A DNA stretch of 64,000 nt from Gaoshiqia sp050178015 (GCA_050178015.1 JBFXGM010000020.1:28533-92532); one strand, 5' to 3'. Positions 1-8,836 are shown, counted from the first letter of the stretch. Notes: generated by a model not told the origin, from the letters alone. A program made the numbers and translations.

Positions 1-90
1 GATGAGCTTCGTCAAGGGAATCTTACAGAGGAAGGCATCGTTGCCATTGAGAAGGCCGCTGCTGAAATCGCTCAACGGTTCGCAGAATAG
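1..90 (+). CDS. atpA: ATP synthase F1 subunit alpha, C-terminal end (partial)
   Basis: An open frame enters from the left edge and stops with TAG at 88-90, giving 29 residues ending in IAQRFAE. The stretch is too short to show a diagnostic motif. The call rests mainly on position: it lies 63 bases upstream of atpG on the same strand, where atpA normally sits. The alpha subunit forms the catalytic hexamer with beta in F1. The first part of the gene is outside the window. Confidence 0.65.
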   Translation, partial: DELRQGNLTEEGIVAIEKAAAEIAQRFAE

Positions 91-153
91 AATGGTACGC
101 GAGGTGATGAAACAGACAAACCCCTCACCACGACTATTGTTAAATTGTAAGAA

Positions 154-1035
154 ATGGCCAATTTAAAAGAAATACGCACACGGATTGCATCGGTAAAAAC
201 TACCCGGCAGGTTACTAGCGCGATGAAAATGGTATCGGCAGCCAAGCTGAAAAAGGCGCAGGATGCTATCTTTCGGATCAGGCCATACGCCGAAAAGCTC
301 CATGCAATCATCGATTCACTCAGCTCGAGCTTGAAAAACACCGAAGAATCGGTATTTACGCAGCACCGTGCCCCAAACAGGGTATTGATCGTACTGATCA
401 GTTCGAACAGGGGATTGTGTGGCGCATTCAACGCTAACATCGCGAAAACGGCCGTTGATCTGGCCAACACCAAATATAAGGAACAGCTGATTTCAGGTGA
501 TATTGATTTTCTGGTAGTTGGAAAGCAGGGCGAAAAGCAACTGCGATTGCGTGGAATGAACATTGTGGCACAGGCTAACGAGGTGTTCGACAACCTTGAT
601 TTTGAACATTCCACAATGGTTTCGAACAACCTGATGTCCGATTATGCCGACAAACGATACGATCGCATCGAGCTGGTTTACAACCAGTTTAAAAATGCGG
701 CCATGCAGATTAGCGTTACCGAACAGTTTTTACCGGTTGAGCTGAAACAGGAAGACGAAGAAAAGGACAGCGTCTATAACTTCATTTACGAGCCGTCAAA
801 AGAACATATTGTGGAGGAATTAATTCCGCGCTTGTTGAAAATTCAGCTATACAAAGCCTTGGCCGACTCGTTTGCCGCCGAACACGGCGCCCGCATGACC
901 TCGATGCACAAAGCAACCGACAATGCCACCGATCTGATTAAAGAGCTAACGCTAACCTTTAACAAAGCCCGTCAATCGGCCATCACCAACGAAATTCTGG
1001 AAGTCACCAACGGAGCCGAAGCATTGAACGGATAA
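154..1035 (+). CDS. atpG: ATP synthase F1 subunit gamma
   Basis: This 293-residue protein is the rotating central stalk of F1 ATP synthase and links proton flow in Fo to catalysis in the alpha3-beta3 ring. The N-terminal helix (residues 2-30, with the gamma signature TTRQVTSAMKMVSAAKLKKA) and the C-terminal helix (TLTFNKARQSAITNEILEV) are both intact; they form the coiled-coil axle. The middle carries the usual Rossmann-like region, including SSNRGLCGAFNAN. Length is normal for the family. ATG at 154 begins the typical MANLKEIRTRI. It follows the atpA end by 63 bases and is probably the last gene of that transcript, since a terminator follows at 1060-1087. Confidence 0.97.
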   Translation: MANLKEIRTRIASVKTTRQVTSAMKMVSAAKLKKAQDAIFRIRPYAEKLHAIIDSLSSSLKNTEESVFTQHRAPNRVLIVLISSNRGLCGAFNANIAKTAVDLANTKYKEQLISGDIDFLVVGKQGEKQLRLRGMNIVAQANEVFDNLDFEHSTMVSNNLMSDYADKRYDRIELVYNQFKNAAMQISVTEQFLPVELKQEDEEKDSVYNFIYEPSKEHIVEELIPRLLKIQLYKALADSFAAEHGARMTSMHKATDNATDLIKELTLTFNKARQSAITNEILEVTNGAEALNG

Positions 1036-1059
1036 TCCCACACAGAATGTGATATACGA

Positions 1060-1087
1060 AAAAAGAGGCCTCTAAAGCCTCCTTTTT
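1060..1087. terminator. Bidirectional terminator between atpG and tsf
   Basis: Stem GAGGC (1065-1069) and GCCTC (1077-1081) is flanked by an A-run and a T-run, so it can terminate both the plus-strand atp operon and the convergent minus-strand ribosomal operon. Confidence 0.8.
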
Positions 1088-1110
1088 ATTTCATATTTCT
1101 TTCTTCTGTC

Positions 1111-1938
1111 CTATTCCGACAAAGCAAAACGAACAAAAGCAGTAGCCGTCAAATCTTTGCTGCAAGAACCCAGGTATTCTTTTACAGAAACCTTATTGTC
1201 TTTTACAAAAGCCTGATTCAACAGCGTGCTTTCTTTAAAGAATTTAGCCAATGCACCTTGAGCGATCTTATCCAACATTGCTTCGGGTTTACCTTCCTGA
1301 CGGAATTTTTCTTTGGCAATTTCCAATTCCTTTTCAACTACTTCCTGAGGTACAAAGTCTTTGTCAACAGCAACCGGGTTCATGGCTGCAACTTGCATAG
1401 CCACATCTTTTCCCACTTGTACATCAACATTGTCCTGGTTGAAACCTACCAGCGTAGCCAGTTTGTTTCCCGGGTGAATATAGCCAACAACCGAAGCGGC
1501 TTCCACTTTTGCGTAGTACGATAAGTCGATCTTTTCACCGATAACGCCGGTTTGTTCCGTTACATGGTCTGCAATCGTACGCCCATCAAGAGTCAATGCT
1601 TTCAGGGCATCCAGGTCGGCCGGTTTTTCGCCAACAGCCAGATCCAGGAATTTCTGGGTTAAAGCTACGAAACCTTCGTTTTTGGCTACGAAGTCGGTTT
1701 CGCAGTTCAGAACAACAATTGCCCCGAATTTATTATCATCACTCACTTTTGCCAGGACAGCACCTTCCGAAGCTTCACGATCGGAACGTTTGCTGGCAAC
1801 CAGTTTACCTTTTTCGCGGATAATTTCTACGGCGCGGTTAAAGTCGCCATCTGCGTCGGCCAAGGCATTTTTACAATCCATCATGCCGGCGCCAGTTGCT
1901 TTACGCAACTTCATTACATCTGCAGCAGTAATTGCCAT
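1111..1938 (-). CDS. tsf: Translation elongation factor Ts
   Basis: EF-Ts is the cytoplasmic guanine-nucleotide exchange factor that regenerates EF-Tu-GTP. The N-terminal UBA-like domain (about residues 1-50, starting MAITAADVMKLRKATGAGMM) is followed by the EF-Tu-contacting signature TDFVAKN at residues 81-87, then the dimerisation-type core up to residue 275. Length is in the normal range. It is the last gene of the rplM-rpsI-rpsB-tsf operon, 32 bases downstream of rpsB, and ends before the terminator at 1060-1087. Confidence 0.98.
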   Translation of the reverse strand: MAITAADVMKLRKATGAGMMDCKNALADADGDFNRAVEIIREKGKLVASKRSDREASEGAVLAKVSDDNKFGAIVVLNCETDFVAKNEGFVALTQKFLDLAVGEKPADLDALKALTLDGRTIADHVTEQTGVIGEKIDLSYYAKVEAASVVGYIHPGNKLATLVGFNQDNVDVQVGKDVAMQVAAMNPVAVDKDFVPQEVVEKELEIAKEKFRQEGKPEAMLDKIAQGALAKFFKESTLLNQAFVKDNKVSVKEYLGSCSKDLTATAFVRFALSE

Positions 1939-1970
1939 AATTGTTTGTTTTTTATTTTGAAAATGAGCAA

Positions 1971-2822
1971 TTATTCTTCTGAATCGTCTTCTTCAACGTC
2001 CTCAACATCGTCTTCCTCAACCTCTTCAGCTACATCAACCTCTTCGTCCTCTTCAAATTTAGCAGCTGATTTCCGGGCATCTCCTTTTCTCACTTTTTTA
2101 ACAGGAGCGTCGTCTCCTTCTTTTTCGCGTTCAACCTTTCGTTCGCTCAAACCTTCGGCAATAGCGTCACACATCAGGCGAACAATCAGGCGGATTGATT
2201 GAGAGGCATCGTCGTTGGCCGGAATAACAAAGTCGATTCCATCCGGATTAGAGTTTGTATCAACCATCGCAAATACCGGGATGCCCAATTTCTGAGCTTC
2301 ACGTACAGCGATCTTTTCTTTCATCACGTCAACAACGAACAAAGCAGCCGGAAGACGGGTCAGGTCAACAATAGAACCGAGCACTTTTTCCAGTTTTGCG
2401 CGTTGACGGGTAATTTGCAACTTTTCGCGTTTTGATAAATTATCCCAACTATTGTCTTTCATCATTTTGTCGATCGACAACATTTTCTTCACCGCTTTAC
2501 GGATGGTTGGGAAGTTGGTAAGCATACCGCCGGGCCAACGTTCAGCAACGTATGGCATATTCACATTGCCAACTGCATCAGCAACAAGCTCTTTGGCTTG
2601 TTTTTTTGTTGCCACAAATAATATTTTGCGTCCCGATTTGGCAATTTGTTTGATCGCAGCAGCTGCTTCATCAATTTTTACAACTGTTTTTTGCAAGTCG
2701 ATGATGTGGATCCCATTCTTCTCCATGAAGATATACGGAGCCATATTGGGGTTCCACTTGCGTTTCAGGTGACCAAAGTGTACACCTGCATCCAATAATT
2801 CCTGAAAATTTGTTCTTGGCAT
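1971..2822 (-). CDS. rpsB: 30S ribosomal protein S2
   Basis: S2 binds the body/head junction of the 30S subunit and is needed for S1 docking in many bacteria. The protein begins with MPRTNFQELLDAGVHFGHLK, the S2 signature, and carries the conserved core to about residue 230. After residue about 250 it has a strongly acidic, low-complexity tail (nearly all E, D and V), which lengthens it to 283 residues versus about 240 for E. coli. The gene is preceded by a structured leader at 2856-2897. Neighbours tsf and rpsI confirm the assignment. Confidence 0.97.
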   Translation of the reverse strand: MPRTNFQELLDAGVHFGHLKRKWNPNMAPYIFMEKNGIHIIDLQKTVVKIDEAAAAIKQIAKSGRKILFVATKKQAKELVADAVGNVNMPYVAERWPGGMLTNFPTIRKAVKKMLSIDKMMKDNSWDNLSKREKLQITRQRAKLEKVLGSIVDLTRLPAALFVVDVMKEKIAVREAQKLGIPVFAMVDTNSNPDGIDFVIPANDDASQSIRLIVRLMCDAIAEGLSERKVEREKEGDDAPVKKVRKGDARKSAAKFEEDEEVDVAEEVEEDDVEDVEEDDSEE

Positions 2823-2855
2823 CTTTTTACTTTTTTAAATAAAACGTTGAAAAGC

Positions 2856-2897
2856 AACCTCTGAGTAGTCCCTCGAAACCGGGGAGTCTCAGTGGTT
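2856..2897 (-). promoter_or_regulatory. Structured 5' leader of rpsB (candidate S2 autoregulatory element)
   Basis: The 105-base rpsI-rpsB gap holds a nested hairpin. AACC (2856-2859), CTGAG (2861-2865) and TCCC (2869-2872) pair in order with GGTT (2894-2897), CTCAG (2888-2892) and GGGA (2882-2885). Its place just upstream of rpsB in the transcript fits an r-protein leader, but the regulatory role is inferred. Confidence 0.5.
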
Positions 2898-2927
2898 TCA
2901 GATCCACAGTTATTTTTAAATAATATA

Positions 2928-3314
2928 TTAACGTTTTGAGAACTGGAAGCGTTTACGGGCTTTGGGTTGACCTGGCTTTTTACGTTCCACTTCGCGTGGG
3001 TCGCGGGTCATAAAGCCTGCATGTTTCAGTTCCGATTTTGATTCCGGATTGATATCAACCAACGCACGGGCGATGGCCAAACGTACGGCCTCAGCTTGTC
3101 CTTTGATACCGCCACCGTCGAGGTTTACTTTGATATCATATTGATCGGCAACACCGAGCAAGTTCAGGGGCTGCATAACAATATACTGTAGCGTACCATT
3201 GGGGAAATATTCTTTCAACTCCCGGTTGTTAATGGTAATGTTTCCTTTGCCTTCGCTGACAAAAATACGGGCAACGGCTGTTTTTCTACGTCCTAAGCTG
3301 TTAACTACTTCCAT
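2928..3314 (-). CDS. rpsI: 30S ribosomal protein S9
   Basis: S9 sits in the head of the 30S subunit, with a basic C-terminal tail reaching toward the P-site tRNA. The 128-residue protein has the core LGRRKTAVARIFV, the GGGIKGQAEAVRLAIARAL segment and the expected basic tail ending in KARKRFQFSKR. It lies 2 bases downstream of rplM, the usual conserved L13-S9 pair. Confidence 0.98.
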   Translation of the reverse strand: MEVVNSLGRRKTAVARIFVSEGKGNITINNRELKEYFPNGTLQYIVMQPLNLLGVADQYDIKVNLDGGGIKGQAEAVRLAIARALVDINPESKSELKHAGFMTRDPREVERKKPGQPKARKRFQFSKR

Positions 3315-3316
3315 TG

Positions 3317-3775
3317 TTACAATTTAATCGTATTTAAATCAATTACTTTCGGGTTTTGAGCGACTTGTTTGTGCTCTGGACCAACATACACTTTCATGTT
3401 ACCCCAAACTGCACGTCCAAGACGGTTTTTTGGCAACATCCCTTTCACGGCTTTTTCGACCAAACGTTCCGGGTATCTTTTCATGATCTCGGCCGGGGTT
3501 TGGCTGCGCTGCCCACCCGGATATCCGGTGTAACGCAGATAGACTTTGTCATTCAGCTTATTTCCGGTCAAACGTACTTTCTCAGCATTAATGACAATCA
3601 CATTGTCTCCACAATCAACATGAGGAGTAAAATTTGGCTTGTGTTTTCCGCGCAACATTTTTGCCACAGCACTGGCCAGACGGCCAAGCGGCATGTCGGT
3701 TGCATCAACAACAACCCATTCTTTGTTTACCGTGGCACTGTTGGCCGATACGGTTTTGTAAGATAAAGTATCCAC
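3317..3775 (-). CDS. rplM: 50S ribosomal protein L13
   Basis: L13 is an early-assembling 23S rRNA-binding protein. The 152 residues contain the signature WVVVDATDMPLGRLAS and VDCGDNVIVINAEKV. The start codon is GTG at 3775; this gives MDTLSYKTVSANSATV, which matches the N-terminus typical of Bacteroidota L13, so the GTG is preferred over internal starts. It is the first gene of the rplM-rpsI-rpsB-tsf operon, with a predicted promoter at 3939-3968 and a leader of about 160 bases. Confidence 0.97.
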   Translation of the reverse strand: MDTLSYKTVSANSATVNKEWVVVDATDMPLGRLASAVAKMLRGKHKPNFTPHVDCGDNVIVINAEKVRLTGNKLNDKVYLRYTGYPGGQRSQTPAEIMKRYPERLVEKAVKGMLPKNRLGRAVWGNMKVYVGPEHKQVAQNPKVIDLNTIKL

Positions 3776-3938
3776 TTGCTCTAATTTTTTTTAATTAAAC
3801 ACTAAAAGTTGCAAAAACTTACATTTCAATCTGTTAGAAGATCTCACGTTATTAACATCGGGCATGTTGATAACCTTACTACCTTCAACATTTTCAATAA
3901 ATTATAAGAACTGCAAGTACGGACAATAATCGGGACTG

Positions 3939-3968
3939 CAAAAGTATTTGTTTTTTTTGAAATTGCAA
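3939..3968 (-). promoter_or_regulatory. Bacteroidota-type promoter of the rplM operon
   Basis: On the minus strand, TACTTTTG (3939-3946) matches the -7 consensus TAnnTTTG, and a TTG lies at 3966-3968, 19 bases upstream, as expected for the -33 element. The transcript would start near 3934, giving a leader of about 160 bases. Confidence 0.65.
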
Positions 3969-4161
3969 GGGTTTGCAAACGGCAATCAGAAAATTAACCT
4001 AAAGATTTACAAGAAATAAAGCCGCATTAATCGCCGCCTGTAATTGCAATGGCAAAAAAAATAAATCACATCCCAATTAATTCGCCTTTCCCGCCCCATT
4101 CTTTACCCGCAACAGACCGTTTCGTCTCTCTTACCGTTCCTTCGGTACTGTCCCTTTTTTT

Positions 4162-4169
4162 TATATTTG
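4162..4169 (+). promoter_or_regulatory. -7 promoter box just before the glycosylase start codon
   Basis: TATATTTG matches TAnnTTTG exactly and ends 4 bases before the ATG at 4174. The predicted transcription start falls at or next to the start codon, suggesting a leaderless mRNA. No clear -33 TTG was found. Confidence 0.5.
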
Positions 4170-4173
4170 GAAC

Positions 4174-4698
4174 ATGATTTCAGAAAATTCCAGGTTATCT
4201 GCCGCTTTTTTCCGTCGCGACGCTGTGGTGATCGCACAGGAACTATTAGGCAAAACATTGGTGCGCGTTTTCCCCGGGGGACAAACCCGCCGTTTCCGCA
4301 TCACCGAGACCGAAGCTTACTGCGGGCAAAAAGACTTGGCCTGCCATGCCAGCAAAGGACTGACCAAGCGAACTGCAGTTATGTTTGAAGCGGGCGGACG
4401 GGTATATGTTTATCTGATCTACGGTCAATACTGGATGCTGAATTTTGTCACCGGCGAGGACGGAGATGCCGCTGCAGTTCTCATCCGCGGGCTGGAAGGC
4501 TTTGACGGACCGGGGAAACTAGGCCGCGAACTGCAACTCGACCGCTCGTTTTATGGCGAAGACCTGCAAACCTCTGCCCGCCTTTGGCTGGAAGATGCTC
4601 CTCCCGTACCAGAATACCACACGTCTCCACGCATTGGCATTCATTATTCAGGTGAGCCTTGGGCCAGCAAACCGTGGCGTTTTTCTATCCATGCGTAA
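4174..4698 (+). CDS. DNA-3-methyladenine glycosylase (AAG/MPG family)
   Basis: This cytoplasmic base-excision repair enzyme removes alkylated purines such as 3-methyladenine from DNA. The 174-residue protein has the family core: FFRRDAVVIAQELLGKTLV near the N-terminus, ITETEAYCG at residues 43-51 (the Glu before Ala-Tyr, E47, aligns with the catalytic Glu of human AAG), and MFEAGGRVYVYLIYGQYWMLN. The C-terminal part GPGKLGREL is also typical. It is slightly short for the family (usually about 190-200 residues) but looks complete. It stands alone between the ribosomal operon and the convergent transporter. Confidence 0.93.
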   Translation: MISENSRLSAAFFRRDAVVIAQELLGKTLVRVFPGGQTRRFRITETEAYCGQKDLACHASKGLTKRTAVMFEAGGRVYVYLIYGQYWMLNFVTGEDGDAAAVLIRGLEGFDGPGKLGRELQLDRSFYGEDLQTSARLWLEDAPPVPEYHTSPRIGIHYSGEPWASKPWRFSIHA

Positions 4699-4782
4699 CT
4701 AAAAGAGCCCATTCCTGTTCTCGCCTGAAAATTAAGCCACCAACAAAACGATCCTACCCCATTTTTCCTGCGCAAGAAAAAC

Positions 4783-6228
4783 CTATCGCATTTCTTTCAG
4801 AATAAATCGGTTATACAACCAAAGAAGGACAACCGCCGAAACGGCAATACCGGAAAACAGCATCCAAATATTCTGCGGATGATAATTAGCCCACAAAAAA
4901 TCAGTTAACTGGGCCTCGTTCATGCCCATCTTTGCTGCCGCTTCCCGGAAAAAGTCATTCTTCGAAAAGGTATCCGAAATTTCGGGCAATGAAATCCCCC
5001 TGACACTCAACTCTTTCTTTAGCAAAAACAGCTTATCGGCAATCTTCTCGTACGGACTGCCCGAAATCCAGCCCGCAAGCTGGTGTGCCGCTGCAATAGG
5101 TAAAAAAGAAGTGCCCATGTAAAGCGCCTTCTTGTCGTCGGGGGCAATACGCCCCACATATTCGGTAAATTTAGGAGAACTGCCCATTTCACCCAGACTG
5201 AAAACCAATACACCAAGTAGAATCAACCAGCCATTTTGCGACGAAAACATCAGGTTGAGACCGCCGGCCAACACCAGGATCCCGCCCATCATAGCCGCCA
5301 GCGGACGAAAACGCATCACGAAAGCAGACACCACCAACTGAAAAACAATGATATAGAAGCTGTCCATGCTACTCATGGTTACAGCTGAAATTGTTCCCTG
5401 ATCAGTCGCAATGGCTTCGGCCAAAGCTGGAAAAACCGCATGAAGGCTTCGATAAACAACCGATGTATCCACCCATGCATCCACAAACACCGGGAACGAA
5501 TAGTAAAGCTGGTTGAACGCAGTCCAAAACAGAATCATAATGACCAGAAAAAGCACATATTTCCAATCCTGCAAGGTCAGCCATATATTATTAAGCGCCT
5601 CCGAAATACTTTTCCCCAAAGCCACGCCTGCCTGTTTTTTTACCGGGTCTTTAAAAAAGAAGAAAGTAATCAGGTAATTAATGCTCATGGTGATCATCGA
5701 CATGTAAAAAACGTAATCCCAGCTTTTATTCAGAATGATTCCGGCAATAAACGGCCCGATAAACCCGCCAATATTGATCATCATGTAAAAAATACCGAAG
5801 CCGATGGAAGCCGTTTCGTCGGTAGTAGTGCGCGAAATCATGGCCGAAATGATGGGCTTGAAAAAAGCCCCGCCAACACAAATCCAGATAAAGGACAGGA
5901 AAACCATTTCGAAACTGTCGAAACTGCGAATCATATAAAAACCCGAAATATAGATCGTGAACGAAAGAAATAAAATCCGTTTGTAACCAATTTTATCGGC
6001 AATGGCGCCGGTAATAATGGGTAAAAAATACAACAGCATCGAGCCCGTTCCCATGATAATCCCCTTTTGGGCCTGGGTAAATCCCAACGCCCCGGTATCT
6101 TTCGAATTTACCAGAAACAGGGCAAACGCCATATAAAAGCCGTACCAAGCCCAACGCTCAAACAACTCGATTACATTCGAAGCCCAGAAAGTGGCCGGAT
6201 ATTTTTTGAAGATTGTTAAAAACCGCAT
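4783..6228 (-). CDS. MFS transporter of the POT/PTR type (probable proton-coupled peptide transporter)
   Basis: This 481-residue inner-membrane protein has at least 12 hydrophobic segments. The N-terminal motif IELFERWAWYGFYMAFALFL matches the ExxERFxYYG proton-coupling motif of the proton-dependent oligopeptide transporter family in helix 1, with Trp replacing Phe/Tyr at two places. The loop ADKIGYKRILFLS resembles the MFS cytoplasmic loop 2-3 motif. Family knowledge suggests uptake of di- and tripeptides, but the substrate cannot be read from the sequence, and a more general MFS role remains possible. The gene is alone, convergent with the glycosylase gene and divergent from the protease gene. 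Confidence 0.8.
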   Translation of the reverse strand: MRFLTIFKKYPATFWASNVIELFERWAWYGFYMAFALFLVNSKDTGALGFTQAQKGIIMGTGSMLLYFLPIITGAIADKIGYKRILFLSFTIYISGFYMIRSFDSFEMVFLSFIWICVGGAFFKPIISAMISRTTTDETASIGFGIFYMMINIGGFIGPFIAGIILNKSWDYVFYMSMITMSINYLITFFFFKDPVKKQAGVALGKSISEALNNIWLTLQDWKYVLFLVIMILFWTAFNQLYYSFPVFVDAWVDTSVVYRSLHAVFPALAEAIATDQGTISAVTMSSMDSFYIIVFQLVVSAFVMRFRPLAAMMGGILVLAGGLNLMFSSQNGWLILLGVLVFSLGEMGSSPKFTEYVGRIAPDDKKALYMGTSFLPIAAAHQLAGWISGSPYEKIADKLFLLKKELSVRGISLPEISDTFSKNDFFREAAAKMGMNEAQLTDFLWANYHPQNIWMLFSGIAVSAVVLLWLYNRFILKEMR

Positions 6229-6343
6229 ATCTATTTCTTTTTTGTCGAACCGGCAAAATAAACAAAAAATGCCGTTCGTGCCCCAATTAAGATAAATTAA
6301 CGAATTCCGTGAAAACGAAGCCGGCTTTTAAGCAAACCTTTAC

Positions 6344-6351
6344 TATTTTTG
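6344..6351 (+). promoter_or_regulatory. -7 promoter box of the S41 protease gene
   Basis: TATTTTTG fits TAnnTTTG. It overlaps the upstream in-frame TTG at 6349, which therefore cannot be the translation start, and supports ATG 6376 with a leader of about 19 bases. Confidence 0.6.
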
Positions 6352-6375
6352 TTGATTGTCTTAAAAAAGCACATC

Positions 6376-8118
6376 ATGGCACAAAACAGAAAAAAGAAAA
6401 TTGGGATCGTGGTAACCGTTTTGCTGGTACTTTCAGTGGTGTTCACCGGCTTCAACCGCGATGAAAAACTCTTTCAGATTGACAAAAACCTGGACATCTA
6501 TTATACACTTATCCGCGAATTAAACCTGTTTTACGTGGATGACATCAATCCAACCGACCTGGTAAAAACCAGCATCGACAAAATGCTGGAGTCGCTTGAT
6601 CCATACACCAACTTCATCCCTGAGTCGGACATGGAAGACTTCCGTTTCATGACCACTGGCGAATATGCCGGGATTGGCGCCCTGATCAGCAAACATGGCG
6701 ATCAGGTGATTATTGCGGAACCCTATGAAGGCTTTCCCGCCCAGAAATCAGGGTTGCGTGCCGGGGACATTCTGCTGGAAGTGGCCGGTAAATCAACCGA
6801 AAAAATGTCAACCGAAGATGTCAGTAATCTATTAAAAGGCCCGGCTAATCAAGCGGTGAAAGTAAAAATACAGCGTCCCGGCGACAAGAAAAGCTTCGAT
6901 GTGGAAATTGTCCGCGAAAAAATCCAGATCGATGCCGTGCCTTACTATGGCATGCTGGACAACGAAACCGGCTACATCCGCCTTTCCAACTTCACCACCA
7001 ACTGCGGCGACGAAGTGAAAAAAATATTTACCGAACTGAAGGAACAAAAAGGCGCGAAATCGATGATCCTGGATTTACGATCCAACCCGGGAGGCCTGTT
7101 AATGGAAGCAGTCAAAATCGTCAACATCTTTGTGCCCAAAGGCGAGGAAGTGGTCAGCACCCGCGGAAAAGTTAAACAATGGGACAAAACTTACACGGCC
7201 ACCGAGAACCCGGTTGACACCGTGATGCCCATGGCTGTTTTGGTGAACCGCGGATCGGCATCGGCTTCGGAGATTGTAGCCGGCGCACTGCAGGACCTGG
7301 ACCGCGCCGTGGTTATTGGCACCCGGACCTTTGGCAAAGGACTGGTGCAAACTACCCGCGAACTAAGCTACAATGCCAAATTGAAAGTCACCACAGCTAA
7401 ATATTATATCCCCAGCGGAAGGTGTATTCAGGCGCTGGATTATACAAACCGGAACGAAGATGGCAGCGTGGGCGCCGTTCCCGATTCGCTGATTTCGGAA
7501 TTCAACACCAAAAAAGGGCGTAAAGTATATGACGGCGGTGGCATCGTGCCCGATGTTAAAATCGACCTGGACCGCATCAGCAGCCTGAGCGTTCATTTAA
7601 TCCGCAACTTCATGTACTTTGATTTTGCCACCCAGTATGCCTATTCAAACAAGTCAATCCCCAGTCCGGAAGAGTTTGAAATTACCGACGAAATTCTAAG
7701 CAGTTTCAACGCCTTCCTAAAAGAAAAGGAATTTACCTACGAATCGGAAACCGAACGCATGTTTAATGAATTACTGGAAACGGCCAAGGAGGAAAAATAC
7801 TACGATGTAGCCCAAAGCCAGTTTGAAGCACTGAAAGAAAAGATCGGGCACGAACTGGACAAAGACCTGGAACAATTTGAGGACGAGGTAAAAGAAATGT
7901 TGACCGACGAGATCGTCACGCGCTATTATTACCAGAAAGGGGCCATCCGCTCGGCCATAAAAACCGACAAGGGCATTGAAAAAGCAAAAGAAGTATTGGC
8001 AAGCCCCGCTACATTTTCGGCGGTATTCACCCCAGGAACTGTTATATCCATGAACAACACAAAGAAACCCGGACTGGAAAGCCGGGTTTCTGATGATGTT
8101 ATTTGGTACAACAATTAA
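6376..8118 (+). CDS. C-terminal processing peptidase, S41 family
   Basis: S41/CtpA-type serine protease of 580 residues, anchored or secreted through an N-terminal hydrophobic segment (about residues 9-25) and acting in the periplasm on the C-termini of proteins. A PDZ domain spans about residues 95-180 (GIGALISKHGDQVIIAEPYEGF...SGLRAGDILLEVAG). The catalytic domain has NRGSASASEIVAG with Ser296 and FGKGLVQ with Lys321; the 25-residue spacing is that of the Ser-Lys dyad in Prc/CtpA. A helical C-terminal extension after about residue 430 lengthens it compared with CtpA. The stop codon shares the TTAA at 8115-8118 with the convergent receiver gene. Confidence 0.93.
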   Translation: MAQNRKKKIGIVVTVLLVLSVVFTGFNRDEKLFQIDKNLDIYYTLIRELNLFYVDDINPTDLVKTSIDKMLESLDPYTNFIPESDMEDFRFMTTGEYAGIGALISKHGDQVIIAEPYEGFPAQKSGLRAGDILLEVAGKSTEKMSTEDVSNLLKGPANQAVKVKIQRPGDKKSFDVEIVREKIQIDAVPYYGMLDNETGYIRLSNFTTNCGDEVKKIFTELKEQKGAKSMILDLRSNPGGLLMEAVKIVNIFVPKGEEVVSTRGKVKQWDKTYTATENPVDTVMPMAVLVNRGSASASEIVAGALQDLDRAVVIGTRTFGKGLVQTTRELSYNAKLKVTTAKYYIPSGRCIQALDYTNRNEDGSVGAVPDSLISEFNTKKGRKVYDGGGIVPDVKIDLDRISSLSVHLIRNFMYFDFATQYAYSNKSIPSPEEFEITDEILSSFNAFLKEKEFTYESETERMFNELLETAKEEKYYDVAQSQFEALKEKIGHELDKDLEQFEDEVKEMLTDEIVTRYYYQKGAIRSAIKTDKGIEKAKEVLASPATFSAVFTPGTVISMNNTKKPGLESRVSDDVIWYNN

Positions 8119-8630
8119 ATATCCCCAATCCTAAAACCGAAATATTGCGGATACATAATGGCAATAGTAATCAGAACAATAATGAACAAAGCCAGAACAA
8201 TAAAAAATAAAATTACACCGGTTTTGTAGCGCTTTTTGGCTACCTCCAACTTCGTGTACGACTGAATTTTCTCGATCTTGTTCACCATTTTTTTGAGGGC
8301 CATCTGGTCTTTCACGATATAATCATAAGCACCATATTTAATGGTATTGATGGCCACATCGATATTATCCTGCCCCGAAAGGAAAATAAATTCGGCATTC
8401 GGCGCTATTTTTTTCGATTTTTTCAATACTTCAATCCCGTTCATCCCATCCAGCAAGTAGTCCTGGATAACGACTGCCGGTTGCCGCACCATGGCCTGCA
8501 CCGCTTCCTCTCCAGTAGTAAACGACTCTACATTTGTAAATTTATTTGTATTCAAAAAACTGACAATCAACTTATTATACACATGATTGTCTTCTACTAC
8601 AAAGATCAGCGGATTTTTATTATTGCTCAT
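8115..8630 (-). CDS. Receiver-domain protein with C-terminal membrane anchor
   Basis: A single-domain response regulator of 171 residues. The receiver fold covers about residues 7-125 with a complete phosphorylation site: acidic pair E13/D14, phospho-acceptor D57 (in VIQDYLLDGMNG), switch residue S85 and K107. Instead of a DNA-binding or enzymatic output domain it has a basic linker (about 126-137) and one strong transmembrane helix (about 138-160) near the C-terminus. Such a protein would place a CheY-like domain on the inner face of the cytoplasmic membrane. No histidine kinase is adjacent. The gene is convergent with the S41 protease gene and overlaps it by 4 bases. Its partner and output are unknown. 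Confidence 0.85.
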   Translation of the reverse strand: MSNNKNPLIFVVEDNHVYNKLIVSFLNTNKFTNVESFTTGEEAVQAMVRQPAVVIQDYLLDGMNGIEVLKKSKKIAPNAEFIFLSGQDNIDVAINTIKYGAYDYIVKDQMALKKMVNKIEKIQSYTKLEVAKKRYKTGVILFFIVLALFIIVLITIAIMYPQYFGFRIGDI

Positions 8631-8836
8631 AACCGTAAAATATAGATTTTACCTTAACTTCTTTTATTGAGTCAAATAACGGTATAATGGATAAAAATAA
8701 TAAAAAATAGAACAAAATTATTTTTCCGCCCTTAAATTAATGAAACGGCAAAGAAAACAGAACGCGTTTTTAATTAAAATAAGTTTTTGCTTTCGATGGT
8801 TTTACTTTATTTTGCCTTAACCAAAACGAAAAAATC

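Larger units (their letters stand above)
3776..4173. other. Intergenic region between divergent rplM operon and glycosylase gene
   Basis: This 398-base AT-rich region holds the rplM operon promoter and leader on the minus strand and the glycosylase promoter on the plus strand at its right end. No open frame of interest was seen. Confidence 0.7.

Noticed and set aside
6349..6375. TTG 6349 as start of the S41 protease
   Set aside because: It overlaps a good -7 promoter box, so it would not be in the mRNA; ATG 6376 gives a normal N-terminus.
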